Of a DNA stretch of 64,000 nucleotides, positions 8,121 to 16,260 are shown piece by piece. The notes under the pieces were generated by a model. It was not told the origin of the DNA. It searched no databases and saw only the letters and a list, made by a program, of their open reading frames with translations. Location: the NCBI GenBank assembly GCA_021730635.1, contig JAJNNC010000021.1:1-64000 (forward strand), in the 5' to 3' direction. A program made the translations under genes and the position numbers. The stretch comes from Catalimonadaceae bacterium JC749. Its GTDB lineage: Bacteria; Bacteroidota; Bacteroidia; Cytophagales; Cyclobacteriaceae. The first letter of the stretch is position 1. The number at the start of each line of letters is the position of its first letter.

Positions 8121-8171
8121 GTTATTTTACTGGTAATATTTATTATCTTTATCCGGATCATTTGAAATAGT

Positions 8172-8792
8172 ATGATGGAGCGAAGTATTGAGAAAATGGC
8201 ATTGGATGGCGGTAGGCTTTGCTTTGACTTTGTCAACACCGTGCATTCCAGAAAGGAACCGGCTTCTGAAGTACATGAGTATTTAAACAGTTATCAGGCC
8301 CTGATCCTCTGGAGTGACAAAACAGATATGATACCAGCTGAGCGTCAGAAAAAACTCAAAGCACTGGCAGTGGAAAATCCTTCTCAGGCGGAAGCGGTGT
8401 TGCAAAAAGTTATCAGAATCAGAGAAGTGATGTATCACTTGTTTTCGGCGATGGCTGCCGGAGTGGAACCTGGTAAAAAAACATTGCAGCATTTTAACGC
8501 TGCTATCAGGCAAATGCTCTCCCGCTTGAAGTTTACCATTGGTACGCACCAGGCAGCGCTGAGCTGGCAAAACGATCGCCTGGAGTTGGAAGAACCTTTA
8601 TGGCACGTGCTTAAATCAGCCTTCGAGGTGCTGGTACAGGAAGATACTGACCGTATCAAGGAATGTGGTCATTGCGGTTGGCTTTTCCTGGATGAAACCA
8701 AAAACAATAAGCGAAAATGGTGTAATCCACATTCCTGTGGTAGCATTGTCAAAGCTAAAAACTATTACTGGAGAAAAAAGGCCAAAGAATAA
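8172..8792 (+). CDS. ABATE/CGNR-type zinc-finger regulator with degenerate CGNR motif
   Basis: 206 residues. The N-terminal part (MALDGGRLCFDFVNTVHSR...) is the putative stress-responsive ABATE domain. The C-terminal ~40 residues are the CGNR zinc finger: C-G-H-C-G-W-L-F-L-D, then K-W-C-N and S-C-G-S-I-V-K-A-K-x-Y-Y. Family members normally read C-G-N-R-x-K-A; here it is C-G-S-I, so two residues of the naming motif are lost while the zinc cysteines stay. The family is thought to bind DNA. An EamA transporter starts 14 bases downstream and is the likely regulated partner. Palindromic sites lie just upstream at 8064-8120. Confidence 0.82.
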   Translation: MMERSIEKMALDGGRLCFDFVNTVHSRKEPASEVHEYLNSYQALILWSDKTDMIPAERQKKLKALAVENPSQAEAVLQKVIRIREVMYHLFSAMAAGVEPGKKTLQHFNAAIRQMLSRLKFTIGTHQAALSWQNDRLELEEPLWHVLKSAFEVLVQEDTDRIKECGHCGWLFLDETKNNKRKWCNPHSCGSIVKAKNYYWRKKAKE

Positions 8793-8806
8793 CCATTGAC
8801 AAACTC

Positions 8807-9742
8807 ATGAATGATGCACCTCACCGCTTGCTGATTATCCTGGCTTTTGCGGCCATCTATATCATCTGGGGATCTACCTATATCGCCATTCTCATCGGAC
8901 TGACGGCCATACCACCTTTTCTGCTGGCTGGTGGTCGTTTTCTGATTGCGGGCCTCTTCCTGCTGGTCTGGTGCTGGTGGAGAGGAGAGTCGATGCCTAC
9001 CCTTTTGTCGATGGGCAGAAATACCCTCTACGGCATTCTGATGTTGTTCGGTGGCACGGTGTCTGTCACCTGGGCAGAACAGTATATACCCAGCAGTGTG
9101 GCCGCTATCATCGTGACCGCGCTACCCTTCTGGTTTGTCCTTTTAGACAAAAAACAATGGAGATTTTATTTTTCCAACAAGTTCATCTTAGCAGGCTTGT
9201 TGGTCGGCTTTATCGGTGTGGTCATTCTGATGGGGCATCAGGCTTCCCTGGCTCAGGCCACCAGCCATAGTCAATACCGGGTACTGGCTGCTTTTGTGAT
9301 ACTCATAGGCAGTATGGCCTGGGCGGTAGGTTCGCTGTTGGCCAAATACCAGCCTACGGGAAGTTCCGTGATGGTGAATGCCAGCGTACAATTGCTCATG
9401 GCGGGTTTCTTTTGTACAGTCATCAGCCTGCTCGCCCGTGAATGGGATCATTTTTCGCTGGCCGCTATTCCTGTGAATGCATTGTCGGCGTGGTTGTATC
9501 TGATGTTGATGGGCTCTGTGGTAGCTTACCTTTCTTATCTGTGGCTATTGGAAGTATGTCCGCCGGCACAGGTGAGCACCTACGTGTATGTAAACCCGGT
9601 AGTCGCTTTGTTACTGGGAATGGCACTGGCCAACGAAACACTTACCTGGCCTAAACTTACGGCTTTGCTCATCATATTGGTGGGTGTCCTGTTGGTCAAC
9701 ATACCCAAATACAGGTCCCAGCCTGCCAAAGTGCCTCAATAA
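8807..9742 (+). CDS. EamA/DMT-superfamily exporter
   Basis: 311 residues with about ten hydrophobic helices in two EamA repeats. The first opens with YIIWGSTYIAILIGLTAIPPFLLAGGRF, the typical DMT-family signature; the second ends with PVVALLLGMALANETLTWPKLTALLIILVGVLLVN. Such inner-membrane proteins export amino acids, metabolites or drugs; the substrate is unknown. Co-transcribed with the CGNR regulator (14-base gap). Converges with the alpha/beta hydrolase, whose stop lies four bases beyond. Confidence 0.88.
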   Translation: MNDAPHRLLIILAFAAIYIIWGSTYIAILIGLTAIPPFLLAGGRFLIAGLFLLVWCWWRGESMPTLLSMGRNTLYGILMLFGGTVSVTWAEQYIPSSVAAIIVTALPFWFVLLDKKQWRFYFSNKFILAGLLVGFIGVVILMGHQASLAQATSHSQYRVLAAFVILIGSMAWAVGSLLAKYQPTGSSVMVNASVQLLMAGFFCTVISLLAREWDHFSLAAIPVNALSAWLYLMLMGSVVAYLSYLWLLEVCPPAQVSTYVYVNPVVALLLGMALANETLTWPKLTALLIILVGVLLVNIPKYRSQPAKVPQ

Positions 9743-9746
9743 GGCG

Positions 9747-10667
9747 TTATTCCGTACCGGTCAGATAGGCCATAGTCTGCGGATTGTTGATATAGTCAAA
9801 AACTGTCCGGATCACTTGCACATCACGCAGGATACGGTTATGTCCTAAGCCGGCGGTCTTTAGAAAAGTAGCCTGGGGAAAATGTTTTACTAGCTGTTCC
9901 GGATTTCTCATAGACACCTGTCCATCCTGCCGGTCGTGCATGATCAGCAGTTGTGTGGAGGGAGGAAGATACCGGATCAGATAACTCCCTGAGAATTCAT
10001 CAAAGGATTTGCCCAGGGTCTGGTGTATGTAGGTCCGCAAATAGTGGATGGCACGGGAAGAGGCATTGATTCTTCCCGCAAATTCTGAGAGGATTTCTTC
10101 CCCGATAGAGGGTGTAGCGATCATCACCAGGGTATTGACGCTCAAACCTTCATTGATGGCCAGCAGACAGGCGACGCCTCCCAGAGAATGGGCGATCACC
10201 GCATGAAAGGGCCCGGTTTTCTGGCTAATCGCCAGGATAGCATTTTTAAATTCAACGACTGTCGTTTGTTTGCCTTCCGAAAGACCATGAGCGGGGGCAT
10301 CAAAAGCGACAGCCTGATACCCTTCGCGCCTACAAAATTCAATAAACTGCGCAAACTGGGCAGGCCGGCCCGACCATCCGTGTACAAACAAAATAGCAGG
10401 ACCGCTTCCCCAGGTATATCCCTGTACTTTTTTGCCGCCAACGAGTACTTCAAACTTTTCGGCCTCATGGATAACAGATTTTTCCCTGGCCGGCTGAGGG
10501 TATTGCTGGGGTGTAAAGAATAGTTTTACCAGCCAGCGGTTTGCCAGTCGGGGAGCCACTACTTCCAGTTTGGGAAAGGTCCATCGGATTACCCGTAAGA
10601 AAAATGGAATAGGTACTTTCTTGGGCGTACTCCGAAGCGTTGGTTTTGGGGTTATCACAGTACTCAT
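9747..10667 (-). CDS. Alpha/beta hydrolase (serine esterase/lipase type)
   Basis: 306 residues from the ATG at 10667; an upstream in-frame start at 10838 would run through the regulatory palindromes and is rejected. Alpha/beta-hydrolase signatures: oxyanion-site H-G-W-S-G (~96-100), nucleophile elbow A-H-S-L-G-G with S161, acid D245 or D248 in HDRQDG, and catalytic H276 in GLGHNR. No signal peptide; the N terminus has an amphipathic stretch (PIPFFLRVIRWTFPKLE) that may touch a membrane. Divergent from a MerR regulator, with one copy of the shared palindrome 39 bases upstream of its start, so probably MerR-controlled. Confidence 0.85.
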   Translation of the reverse strand: MSTVITPKPTLRSTPKKVPIPFFLRVIRWTFPKLEVVAPRLANRWLVKLFFTPQQYPQPAREKSVIHEAEKFEVLVGGKKVQGYTWGSGPAILFVHGWSGRPAQFAQFIEFCRREGYQAVAFDAPAHGLSEGKQTTVVEFKNAILAISQKTGPFHAVIAHSLGGVACLLAINEGLSVNTLVMIATPSIGEEILSEFAGRINASSRAIHYLRTYIHQTLGKSFDEFSGSYLIRYLPPSTQLLIMHDRQDGQVSMRNPEQLVKHFPQATFLKTAGLGHNRILRDVQVIRTVFDYINNPQTMAYLTGTE

Positions 10668-10705
10668 GTTATAAGCTTTTTCTCTATGCGTTGCTAAGGT
10701 AAGGC

Positions 10706-10789
10706 GTAGAGTATAGTCTACTGTCAAGGAAAAAATCAAATAAATTTTTAAATTCACCAGAGAAAATAACCGTAGACTATAGTCTATGG
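10706..10789. promoter_or_regulatory. Paired MerR-type operators between divergent genes
   Basis: Copy 1 at 10706-10721 is GTAGAGTATAGTCTAC, with five-base perfect arms. Copy 2 at 10770-10789 is CCGTAGACTATAGTCTATGG, a palindrome with one mismatched pair. Their centres are 66 bases apart, one next to each divergent gene. On the minus strand copy 1 lies between TTGACA and a TAnnTT-like TACCTTAG with a long (23-base) spacer, as in MerR-activated promoters. Binding by the adjacent MerR protein is inferred. Confidence 0.65.
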
Positions 10790-10830
10790 TCGTAGAAGAA
10801 AATGCGTTTGCAACTTCAAAATCTATAGCT

Positions 10831-11265
10831 ATGCTCATCGGAGAAATTGCTGAAAAATCTGATCTTTCCAGGCATACGATCCGGTTTTATGAAAAATTAG
10901 GCCTGATACAGGTCCCCAGAAAGTCCAGACGGGAGAACAATTACAAAGAATACCCGGAAGATACCCTGGCTCGTCTGCAGGCCATCAAGCAGCTCAAAGC
11001 GATAGGCTTTACCCTCAAAGAAACCAAAAGCATCATCCACCTCACAGAACTGGGGATGCTGGACCCCGAACGGGGTAAAAATTATATTTATAAGAAGATC
11101 AAGCTGATTCAGCAAAAAATAGAGACGCTCACTACCATCAAAAACAAGCTGATGCAGGTGGCCGAAGCTTGTGGAAGTGAAGGATGTGAAGTCAATAAAA
11201 TTCTGGAATCCTATAAACAATCCAGTGAAGCAGAAACCCAGGAACATCCGGAAGTACTTCACTAA
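10831..11265 (+). CDS. MerR-family transcriptional regulator
   Basis: 144 residues from the ATG at 10831 (MLIGEIAEKSDLSRHTIRFYEKLGLI). A frame-open ATG at 10786 lies inside the operator palindrome, which argues against it. Winged HTH at ~1-70, then a coiled-coil dimer helix (KIKLIQQKIETLTTIKNKL), then C-G-S-E-G-C-E-V near residue 120. The two cysteines, C-x4-C, suggest a thiol/metal or redox effector site, as in metal- and oxidant-sensing MerR proteins. Its stop abuts the ATG of the glycolipid-binding-family gene (TAA|ATG), so they share a transcript. Likely binds the two palindromes at 10706-10789. Confidence 0.88.
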   Translation: MLIGEIAEKSDLSRHTIRFYEKLGLIQVPRKSRRENNYKEYPEDTLARLQAIKQLKAIGFTLKETKSIIHLTELGMLDPERGKNYIYKKIKLIQQKIETLTTIKNKLMQVAEACGSEGCEVNKILESYKQSSEAETQEHPEVLH

Positions 11266-11868
11266 ATGAATCCCATGCCACCCACAGAAAAAAGGCAGCC
11301 CGCTACCCATCTGGTCTGGAAGCGACTGGACCAGGCCGCTGTGGAATATTGCCGGGTTTGGCCTGCAACAGATCAAATCCTGGTCACAGCAGACATTACC
11401 GGGTTGGACGAGCGCACCCCCTTTCATGTGCATTATGAGATAACCCTCCATACAAACTGGCAGGTGCAGGCTGTGCACGTTCATTGTGTCTCTTTACAGG
11501 GCGAAGCCAGGATCAGGCTGACAAAAACTGATAGCGGGTGGCACCATGAAAAAGGAGCGCTATTGCCTGCTTTCCAGCACTGTCAAGACATTGATATTTC
11601 GCTCAGCCCCCTGACTAATACCTTACCCATTAACAGACTCAGCTTACCCCAGGGAGAAAGCCGGGAACTGGAAGTCCTCTACCTTGATCTGCCTCAGGGC
11701 GATTGCCGCGTAGACAAACAACGCTATACGCACCTGGATCGTCAGCAATACCGGTATGAAGGTCTCTCCACCGGATTTACCAGTCTCATAGAAATTAATC
11801 CGGCAGGTTTTGTCGTCAACTATCCGGGGTTATGGACATTGGTATCCCATAAGGAAGTGTTTCCCTAA
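11266..11868 (+). CDS. Putative glycolipid-binding family protein (PA1994-like)
   Basis: 200 residues matching the Glycolipid_bind family (DUF1089; P. aeruginosa PA1994). Family marks: W-K-R-L near the start, VHYEITLHTNWQVQAVHV, D-S-G-W-H, H-C-Q-D-I-D-I-S-L-S-P-L-T-N-T-L-P-I-N-R-L, and Q-Q-Y-R-Y-E-G-L. The fold is a half-barrel related to the LolA/LppX lipoprotein carriers, but no signal peptide is present, so a cytosolic role is more likely. It starts directly after the MerR stop. Ligand and role unproven. Confidence 0.8.
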   Translation: MNPMPPTEKRQPATHLVWKRLDQAAVEYCRVWPATDQILVTADITGLDERTPFHVHYEITLHTNWQVQAVHVHCVSLQGEARIRLTKTDSGWHHEKGALLPAFQHCQDIDISLSPLTNTLPINRLSLPQGESRELEVLYLDLPQGDCRVDKQRYTHLDRQQYRYEGLSTGFTSLIEINPAGFVVNYPGLWTLVSHKEVFP

Positions 11869-11928
11869 AAAAGAAGGATACCTTTCTTTGGTCTCTAAAA
11901 ATACCGAGGCTTTCAGGGCAAATGACCG

Positions 11929-12147
11929 TTAGTGTTCTAACACCTCGCATTGGAACCCCTGCCGGTGCATTAGCGCCATGATATCTTTTACCTTTATTAT
12001 TTTATCCTCTGTCTGTATTCTTAGGATTTTATCACAATCTTCTAAATCAAAGTTTATATCGTAATGAGGATAGCGCGTTGTCAGCAGACGAATCAAATGG
12101 AAGGCCTCTTCTTTACAGGATACAGTAGTTCTAAAAACTTCAACCAT
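11929..12147 (-). CDS. Small conserved Bacteroidota protein, HMA-like fold without metal cysteines
   Basis: 72 residues. The pattern V-E-V-F-R-T-T-V...INFDLEDCDKILRIQ...GFQCEVLEH is a short beta-alpha-beta-beta-alpha-beta protein common in Bacteroidota. It resembles heavy-metal-associated domains in fold, but the C-x-x-C metal site is missing. Function unknown. Converges on the glycolipid-binding-family gene. Confidence 0.65.
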   Translation of the reverse strand: MVEVFRTTVSCKEEAFHLIRLLTTRYPHYDINFDLEDCDKILRIQTEDKIIKVKDIMALMHRQGFQCEVLEH

Positions 12148-12262
12148 AAAGCATTGAATTGCCAGTCTTTACCTATGCATACGATTTAAGCCCAAAAAAA
12201 GATATAGCAAAAAGTGCCCGAAATGAATCATTCATAACCATCTTTTAATAAGTGACAATGGC

Positions 12263-12886
12263 CTACTGCACGGGTTCTCTCAAAATTGTTCTCAGTTTTT
12301 CCGGTGGGGTCCTGTTAAAATCCGACAAGTAAATTTCATGGTGGCAACCTGCTTTTTGCAAATGGTTTGTCCGCATAAAGCTAGCCATCTGCGCCAAAGT
12401 CTCTGGTTCTTTGTCGAACGGTCCCACATGCAACATTTGAACGACCCTGCCTTCGGGAAGGGTGTAACGTTCCACCGTATGCGCCATAGCCAGCAGCTTC
12501 TTCCGGGCGACAACCTCCACCGCTTGTGGCAGGGCGGTATCTTCTACATAGTCGGGCACCCGGATCAGCAGCCGCCAGCACCATTCACTTCTGGGAATCT
12601 TCTGAGGAGCTTCATGCATCGTTACATTCTCAAAATGCCGGGTATCGTACCACCAGAGTCCTTCCAGTTTAGCCACTCCATAATCTTTCCCTGCTGCCTT
12701 GTATCCAAACTTTACGCCATAGGCCACAGCATACAGGGTTTGCACCTTTTCTGCATACAGGGAGGCAGAAGGGTCGCCCTGCCCAGTGATGGAAAGATAG
12801 GTGGCCTGAGGAAACACGAGGAGTTCCGGGGTAGTACGGGCACTGTAGTAAGCACGGTAGGCCTTGGTAAGATCTAATTTCTTCAT
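12263..12886 (-). CDS. GyrI-like small-molecule-binding domain protein
   Basis: 207 residues from the ATG at 12886; the open frame reaches a TTG at 12907. It matches the GyrI-like/YtpR-type effector-binding fold (F-P-Q-A-T-Y-L-S-I-T-G-Q-G-D-P; KLEGLWWYD; EVVARKKLLAMAHTVERYTLPEGRVVQMLHVGPFDKEPETLAQM). In known proteins this fold binds hydrophobic cations or inhibits DNA gyrase. It stands alone without an HTH domain. Ligand unknown. Confidence 0.82.
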   Translation of the reverse strand: MKKLDLTKAYRAYYSARTTPELLVFPQATYLSITGQGDPSASLYAEKVQTLYAVAYGVKFGYKAAGKDYGVAKLEGLWWYDTRHFENVTMHEAPQKIPRSEWCWRLLIRVPDYVEDTALPQAVEVVARKKLLAMAHTVERYTLPEGRVVQMLHVGPFDKEPETLAQMASFMRTNHLQKAGCHHEIYLSDFNRTPPEKLRTILREPVQ

Positions 12887-13279
12887 CAGTATTGGCTTTT
12901 GAGACAAAGAAAGGAGGAGGTAGTGACAACCCTATGGCAGCAGTGCTGAAAAAAGATTGATCAAAAAGAACCCTGCCGGTAAAAGCGTTGCCCGATGATA
13001 TGGGTTGTATTTTATACAGCAATAGGCTTATAAAAAAAACACCCATCTAGCGAAGGGTGCCTTTTGTGAGAATTTCTACAAATTACAAAGCGGAAGATAG
13101 AAATATTCTGCACACTGATTTTACATAATAGACAGAACTTGTTTTTCTTACGATGAACAGAGAGCGTCAGTAGACAGAACACGATGATCTTTTTTGTAAA
13201 GTGCATCAGCCATATGGATGGATACCCAGGCAAAGGACAAAAACATCAGCGTTGTTTTTTCGGTTAATTCCCTTTAACG
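12887..13279. other. Gene-free stretch between divergent genes
   Basis: About 390 bases between the GyrI-like gene (minus) and the AI-2E-type gene (plus). Short ORFs exist on both strands but none looks like a protein. The only clear structure is the terminator-like hairpin at 13032-13060. Confidence 0.6.
13032..13060 (-). terminator. Orphan intrinsic-terminator-like hairpin
   Basis: CACCC at 13040-13044 pairs with GGGTG at 13055-13059 (10-base loop). The eight A residues at 13032-13039 give an U8 tract on the minus strand. No annotated minus-strand gene ends here, so it may end a short unannotated RNA starting in 13060-13280. Confidence 0.4.
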
Positions 13280-14335
13280 ATGAATCACAGACAAATAAAT
13301 CTCACACAGCTTAACAAAATTATATTTACGGTATTCCTGGTATCCCTTCTTATGTACCTGGGCAGGTCATTTCTGATCCCTATCGCCATTGCTGCCTTGC
13401 TGGCCATGCTTCTGTTTCCTGTAGCCAAAAGGCTGGAATCCCTAAAGCTCAGTAGATCCACGGCAGCCCTGGTGTCCATACTGATCCTGCTGACTTTTGT
13501 TGGCTCATTGAGTGGCTTGGTATATTACCAGGTCACAGCCCTGGAATCTAACCTGCCCAATTTAGAGAAGAGAATAGAGGAAAAGACGAGCAGTCTGCAA
13601 TGGATGTTTTATCAGAAAACAGACATCACCGAAACCGAACAGGAAGAAATACTGGAAGAAAACAGGTCCAACATTATCACCGTTGTGAGTGAATTTCTAA
13701 AAGACCTTTTGGTGCGGGGGCTTTACATCCTACTCGGTATTTTCATTGTACTCACCTATACTTTTTTTTTTCTGCTATACCGGTATAAGATATTAAGCTT
13801 CCTGCTCAAACTCAAATTGTTTGACAACACGCAGGATGCCAAAAACATACTTTTCCGCATATCCAGTATTGCCCACTATTATCTGAGAGGAGTTTTCACG
13901 GTCATTTCTATTCTGATGGTCATCTATTTCTTGGGTTTCTGGGCTATTGGCATTGAGCATCCTTTGCTTTTCGCCATCATTACGGCGCTGCTTCGCATTA
14001 TACCTTATTTCGGTTCCTTCGCCGGCATTGCTTTGCCTACTGTTTTTGCCTTTCTGACGAAAGATTCGCTGTGGTATCCTTTCTCGGTATTGGCTTTTTT
14101 TATGGTCATACAGTTGGTAGAGGCTTACCTGCTCACCCCCAACATTACAGGCCCAAGGGTAAAGCTCAACCCTTTGACCACTATCATGGTTATTTTGCTG
14201 GGTAATCTTATCTGGGGGGTGTTGGGTATGGTTTTGTTTGTACCCCTATTCGGCATTCTCAAAGTGATCTCTGACCAGATACCCAAGCTCAATCCTCTGG
14301 GTTATCTCCTCGGCAAAGAAGACACCTCTTCCTGA
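13280..14335 (+). CDS. AI-2E family (PF01594-type) membrane transporter
   Basis: 351 residues with about eight transmembrane helices and the expected long cytoplasmic/periplasmic helical segment at ~85-140 (NLEKRIEEKTSSLQW...). The conserved C-terminal half, LRIIPYFGSFAGIALPTV...VQLVEAYLLTPNITGPRVKLNPLTTI...GVLGMVLFVPLFGILKVI, is diagnostic of the family. Members include TqsA (AI-2 export) and Na+/H+ or Li+/H+ antiporters; the substrate here cannot be told. Stand-alone, converging on the sulfatase. Confidence 0.9.
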   Translation: MNHRQINLTQLNKIIFTVFLVSLLMYLGRSFLIPIAIAALLAMLLFPVAKRLESLKLSRSTAALVSILILLTFVGSLSGLVYYQVTALESNLPNLEKRIEEKTSSLQWMFYQKTDITETEQEEILEENRSNIITVVSEFLKDLLVRGLYILLGIFIVLTYTFFFLLYRYKILSFLLKLKLFDNTQDAKNILFRISSIAHYYLRGVFTVISILMVIYFLGFWAIGIEHPLLFAIITALLRIIPYFGSFAGIALPTVFAFLTKDSLWYPFSVLAFFMVIQLVEAYLLTPNITGPRVKLNPLTTIMVILLGNLIWGVLGMVLFVPLFGILKVISDQIPKLNPLGYLLGKEDTSS

Positions 14336-14365
14336 AAGGTGCACTAATCTTCACAAAGAATACTG

Positions 14366-16255
14366 TTACCGGTGCTCCCAGTTGTTGGGGAGCAGGCCCA
14401 GGCTTCCCAGAAAATCCTTACAGGCAGCCGCCACATTATAGCTGATGTCTTTTTTGCGGGCTACCGCCTGTATGGTGGCTACAAAAGGGTCTGGTTGCGG
14501 CACATACAGTAGGTGATTGATGGCCTGCAGGGCCAGGTCCATGTTGTTGTCCTGACAATAAGTTTTAAGCTTTTCTTCCGCTGCTTGATCGGCAAACGCC
14601 TCATAGGCAATGGCTGACGCTGTGATGGCTACCGGCGGATAAGTATCTTGTGTAGCCTGCCCCAACAGCTCCCGGTAAGGGGCTAACACTTCCCTGGGCT
14701 GTGCCCTTAAACCTGTGATAGCCCAGTAACGGATTATTTTGTTGTTGTGTGTAAGCAGCTTCCCCTGTTGTGCCGCAATGGCCTCCCCTCTTTGTCCTGA
14801 CAAAGCTGCCGCCGCATAAATTTCGTCTAAAGGATATTGTGCTGTATCCAGGCGAAACTCATAGGGCGTGGTAATTTGGGAGAGCAGACCGATCTCGTAT
14901 TCAGGTAGAAACAGCACATCCCTCGATTGCAGAATGTTTTCCTCTAAAGCCTGTTGCAGCGCCTGCCGTAAAGGTTGTAGTGCCGGTGCCTCCACCAGGT
15001 TATTGGTTTCCCAGGGGTCTTGTGCCATGTCATATAGAAAAGCGGCCGGACGGGCCTCGAACAGACTTTGCTGCAGGGGGTTGAGCTGCCGCGCAGCCAG
15101 ATCCTGGCGCATCTGTTGTTTAATTGCTCCGATCTCCATATAGCGGATATATCTCACTTCGGGCATAAAGGGCATATAGTTGCGGGAGTAGAGATACCGC
15201 CCATTGGTAACGCTTCTGACCATATCCGGACCATTGTCGGAGCGGTCGGACGATAAAAACAGATAGTCGGTGGGTGGACTGCGATCTTCTCCCAGCAGCA
15301 CCCTGCCTTGCAGATAGTCCGGTAGGGGGCTACCCGCCAGACGGATCAGGGTAGGGGCCAGATCCTCAAAGCTGATCAGCTCCTCACTGACAGTGGCAGT
15401 CCCCCAGGGCGACAGGTGCTCATACATAGGAGGAAACCAGATGACAAAGGGCACGCGGTAGCCCAGATTGATGCCATTGGTTTTGCCACGGGGAATGCCC
15501 TCTCCGTGATCGGCAAAAAAGAAGATGATGGTGCTGTCCATCAGGCGGTCCTGCGCCAAACGTTTCAGCAGTTCGCCTATGCCCCTGTCCGTCAGTTGAA
15601 GGCTGTTGTATACACGAGCCAGTTGCCTGCGCATTTCCGGACTATCCTTATAAAAAGGAGGCATATCAAAATCATCATCTCCGATGCGGCTCTCTTCCGG
15701 CAGTTGGGCCAGCACTTCCTGCTCGTATTGCGCATAGGGGTAGGTCATGGTGCGTGACTGGTGCGACTCCATAAAGTTAAAAACCGCGAAGAAAGGCTGG
15801 CCGGGCTTTCTGTTCCACCAGCCTGCCTGTGCGGAGCTTTCGTCCCAGGCTTCTGCGATGAAGGCCTGTTCGTTGGGGAGGTTATAATCTGTTTTGCTGT
15901 TGTTGGTGGCATAGTAGCCCTGTTGCCGCAGATAGTAAGGAAACCCTTTGATGAAGGGTGGAACAGGAAACTGGCTACGGTGATGTCCGCTGCCCAGTGC
16001 ATAGGTACGTACGCCTGTGATGAGGGTAGAGCGACTGGGTGAACAGACCGTGCCGGTAGAAAAGGCATTGGTAAAACGCACTCCTTCGCTGGCGAGCCGG
16101 TCCATCATTGGGGTGCTGGCGTGCGGATTGCCATAACAGCCAATGAATTGGGGAGAAGTATCTTCAATGGTGATCCAGAGAATATTGGGTTTTGGTTGGG
16201 CAAAGGCGGTGAGGGTCAGGGATAAAAAGAACAGTAAGTATTTGAATGGGGTCAT
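14366..16255 (-). CDS. Secreted sulfatase (SGSH/heparan N-sulfatase-like, S1 family)
   Basis: Hydrolyses sulfate esters or sulfamates, probably on polysaccharides. Signal peptide at 1-19. The active-site signature is C71-S-P-S-R-S-T-L-I-T-G, where Cys is turned into formylglycine by the anaerobic or FGE-type maturase. Metal ligands: the early D32 in ITIEDTSPQ and A-D-H-G-E-G. Overall it is closest to N-sulfoglucosamine sulfohydrolase-like sulfatases. The C-terminal ~130 residues (AAAALSGQRGEAIAAQQ...) look like HEAT-type helical repeats, often seen attached to this subgroup. No PUL genes (SusCD, glycoside hydrolase) are adjacent. Confidence 0.88.
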   Translation of the reverse strand: MTPFKYLLFFLSLTLTAFAQPKPNILWITIEDTSPQFIGCYGNPHASTPMMDRLASEGVRFTNAFSTGTVCSPSRSTLITGVRTYALGSGHHRSQFPVPPFIKGFPYYLRQQGYYATNNSKTDYNLPNEQAFIAEAWDESSAQAGWWNRKPGQPFFAVFNFMESHQSRTMTYPYAQYEQEVLAQLPEESRIGDDDFDMPPFYKDSPEMRRQLARVYNSLQLTDRGIGELLKRLAQDRLMDSTIIFFFADHGEGIPRGKTNGINLGYRVPFVIWFPPMYEHLSPWGTATVSEELISFEDLAPTLIRLAGSPLPDYLQGRVLLGEDRSPPTDYLFLSSDRSDNGPDMVRSVTNGRYLYSRNYMPFMPEVRYIRYMEIGAIKQQMRQDLAARQLNPLQQSLFEARPAAFLYDMAQDPWETNNLVEAPALQPLRQALQQALEENILQSRDVLFLPEYEIGLLSQITTPYEFRLDTAQYPLDEIYAAAALSGQRGEAIAAQQGKLLTHNNKIIRYWAITGLRAQPREVLAPYRELLGQATQDTYPPVAITASAIAYEAFADQAAEEKLKTYCQDNNMDLALQAINHLLYVPQPDPFVATIQAVARKKDISYNVAAACKDFLGSLGLLPNNWEHR

Positions 16256-16260
16256 GATGG

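Larger units (their letters stand above)
7829..8171. other. Intergenic stretch with palindromic operator and one doubtful small ORF
   Basis: Between the Ada zinc-domain gene and the CGNR gene. It holds a doubtful 78-codon minus-strand ORF (7837-8073) and the TTACTATC/GATAGTAA repeats at 8064-8120, both listed separately. No other gene is visible. Confidence 0.6.

Noticed and set aside
10786-10830. Upstream ATG of the MerR gene at 10786
   Set aside because: It lies within the operator palindrome, and the family start (MLIGEIAEKS) is at 10831.
11870-11905. Weak hairpin AAAGAAGG/CCTTTCTTT between the glycolipid-binding-family gene and the small HMA-like gene
   Set aside because: Requires a bulge and a three-base loop and lacks a U-run.
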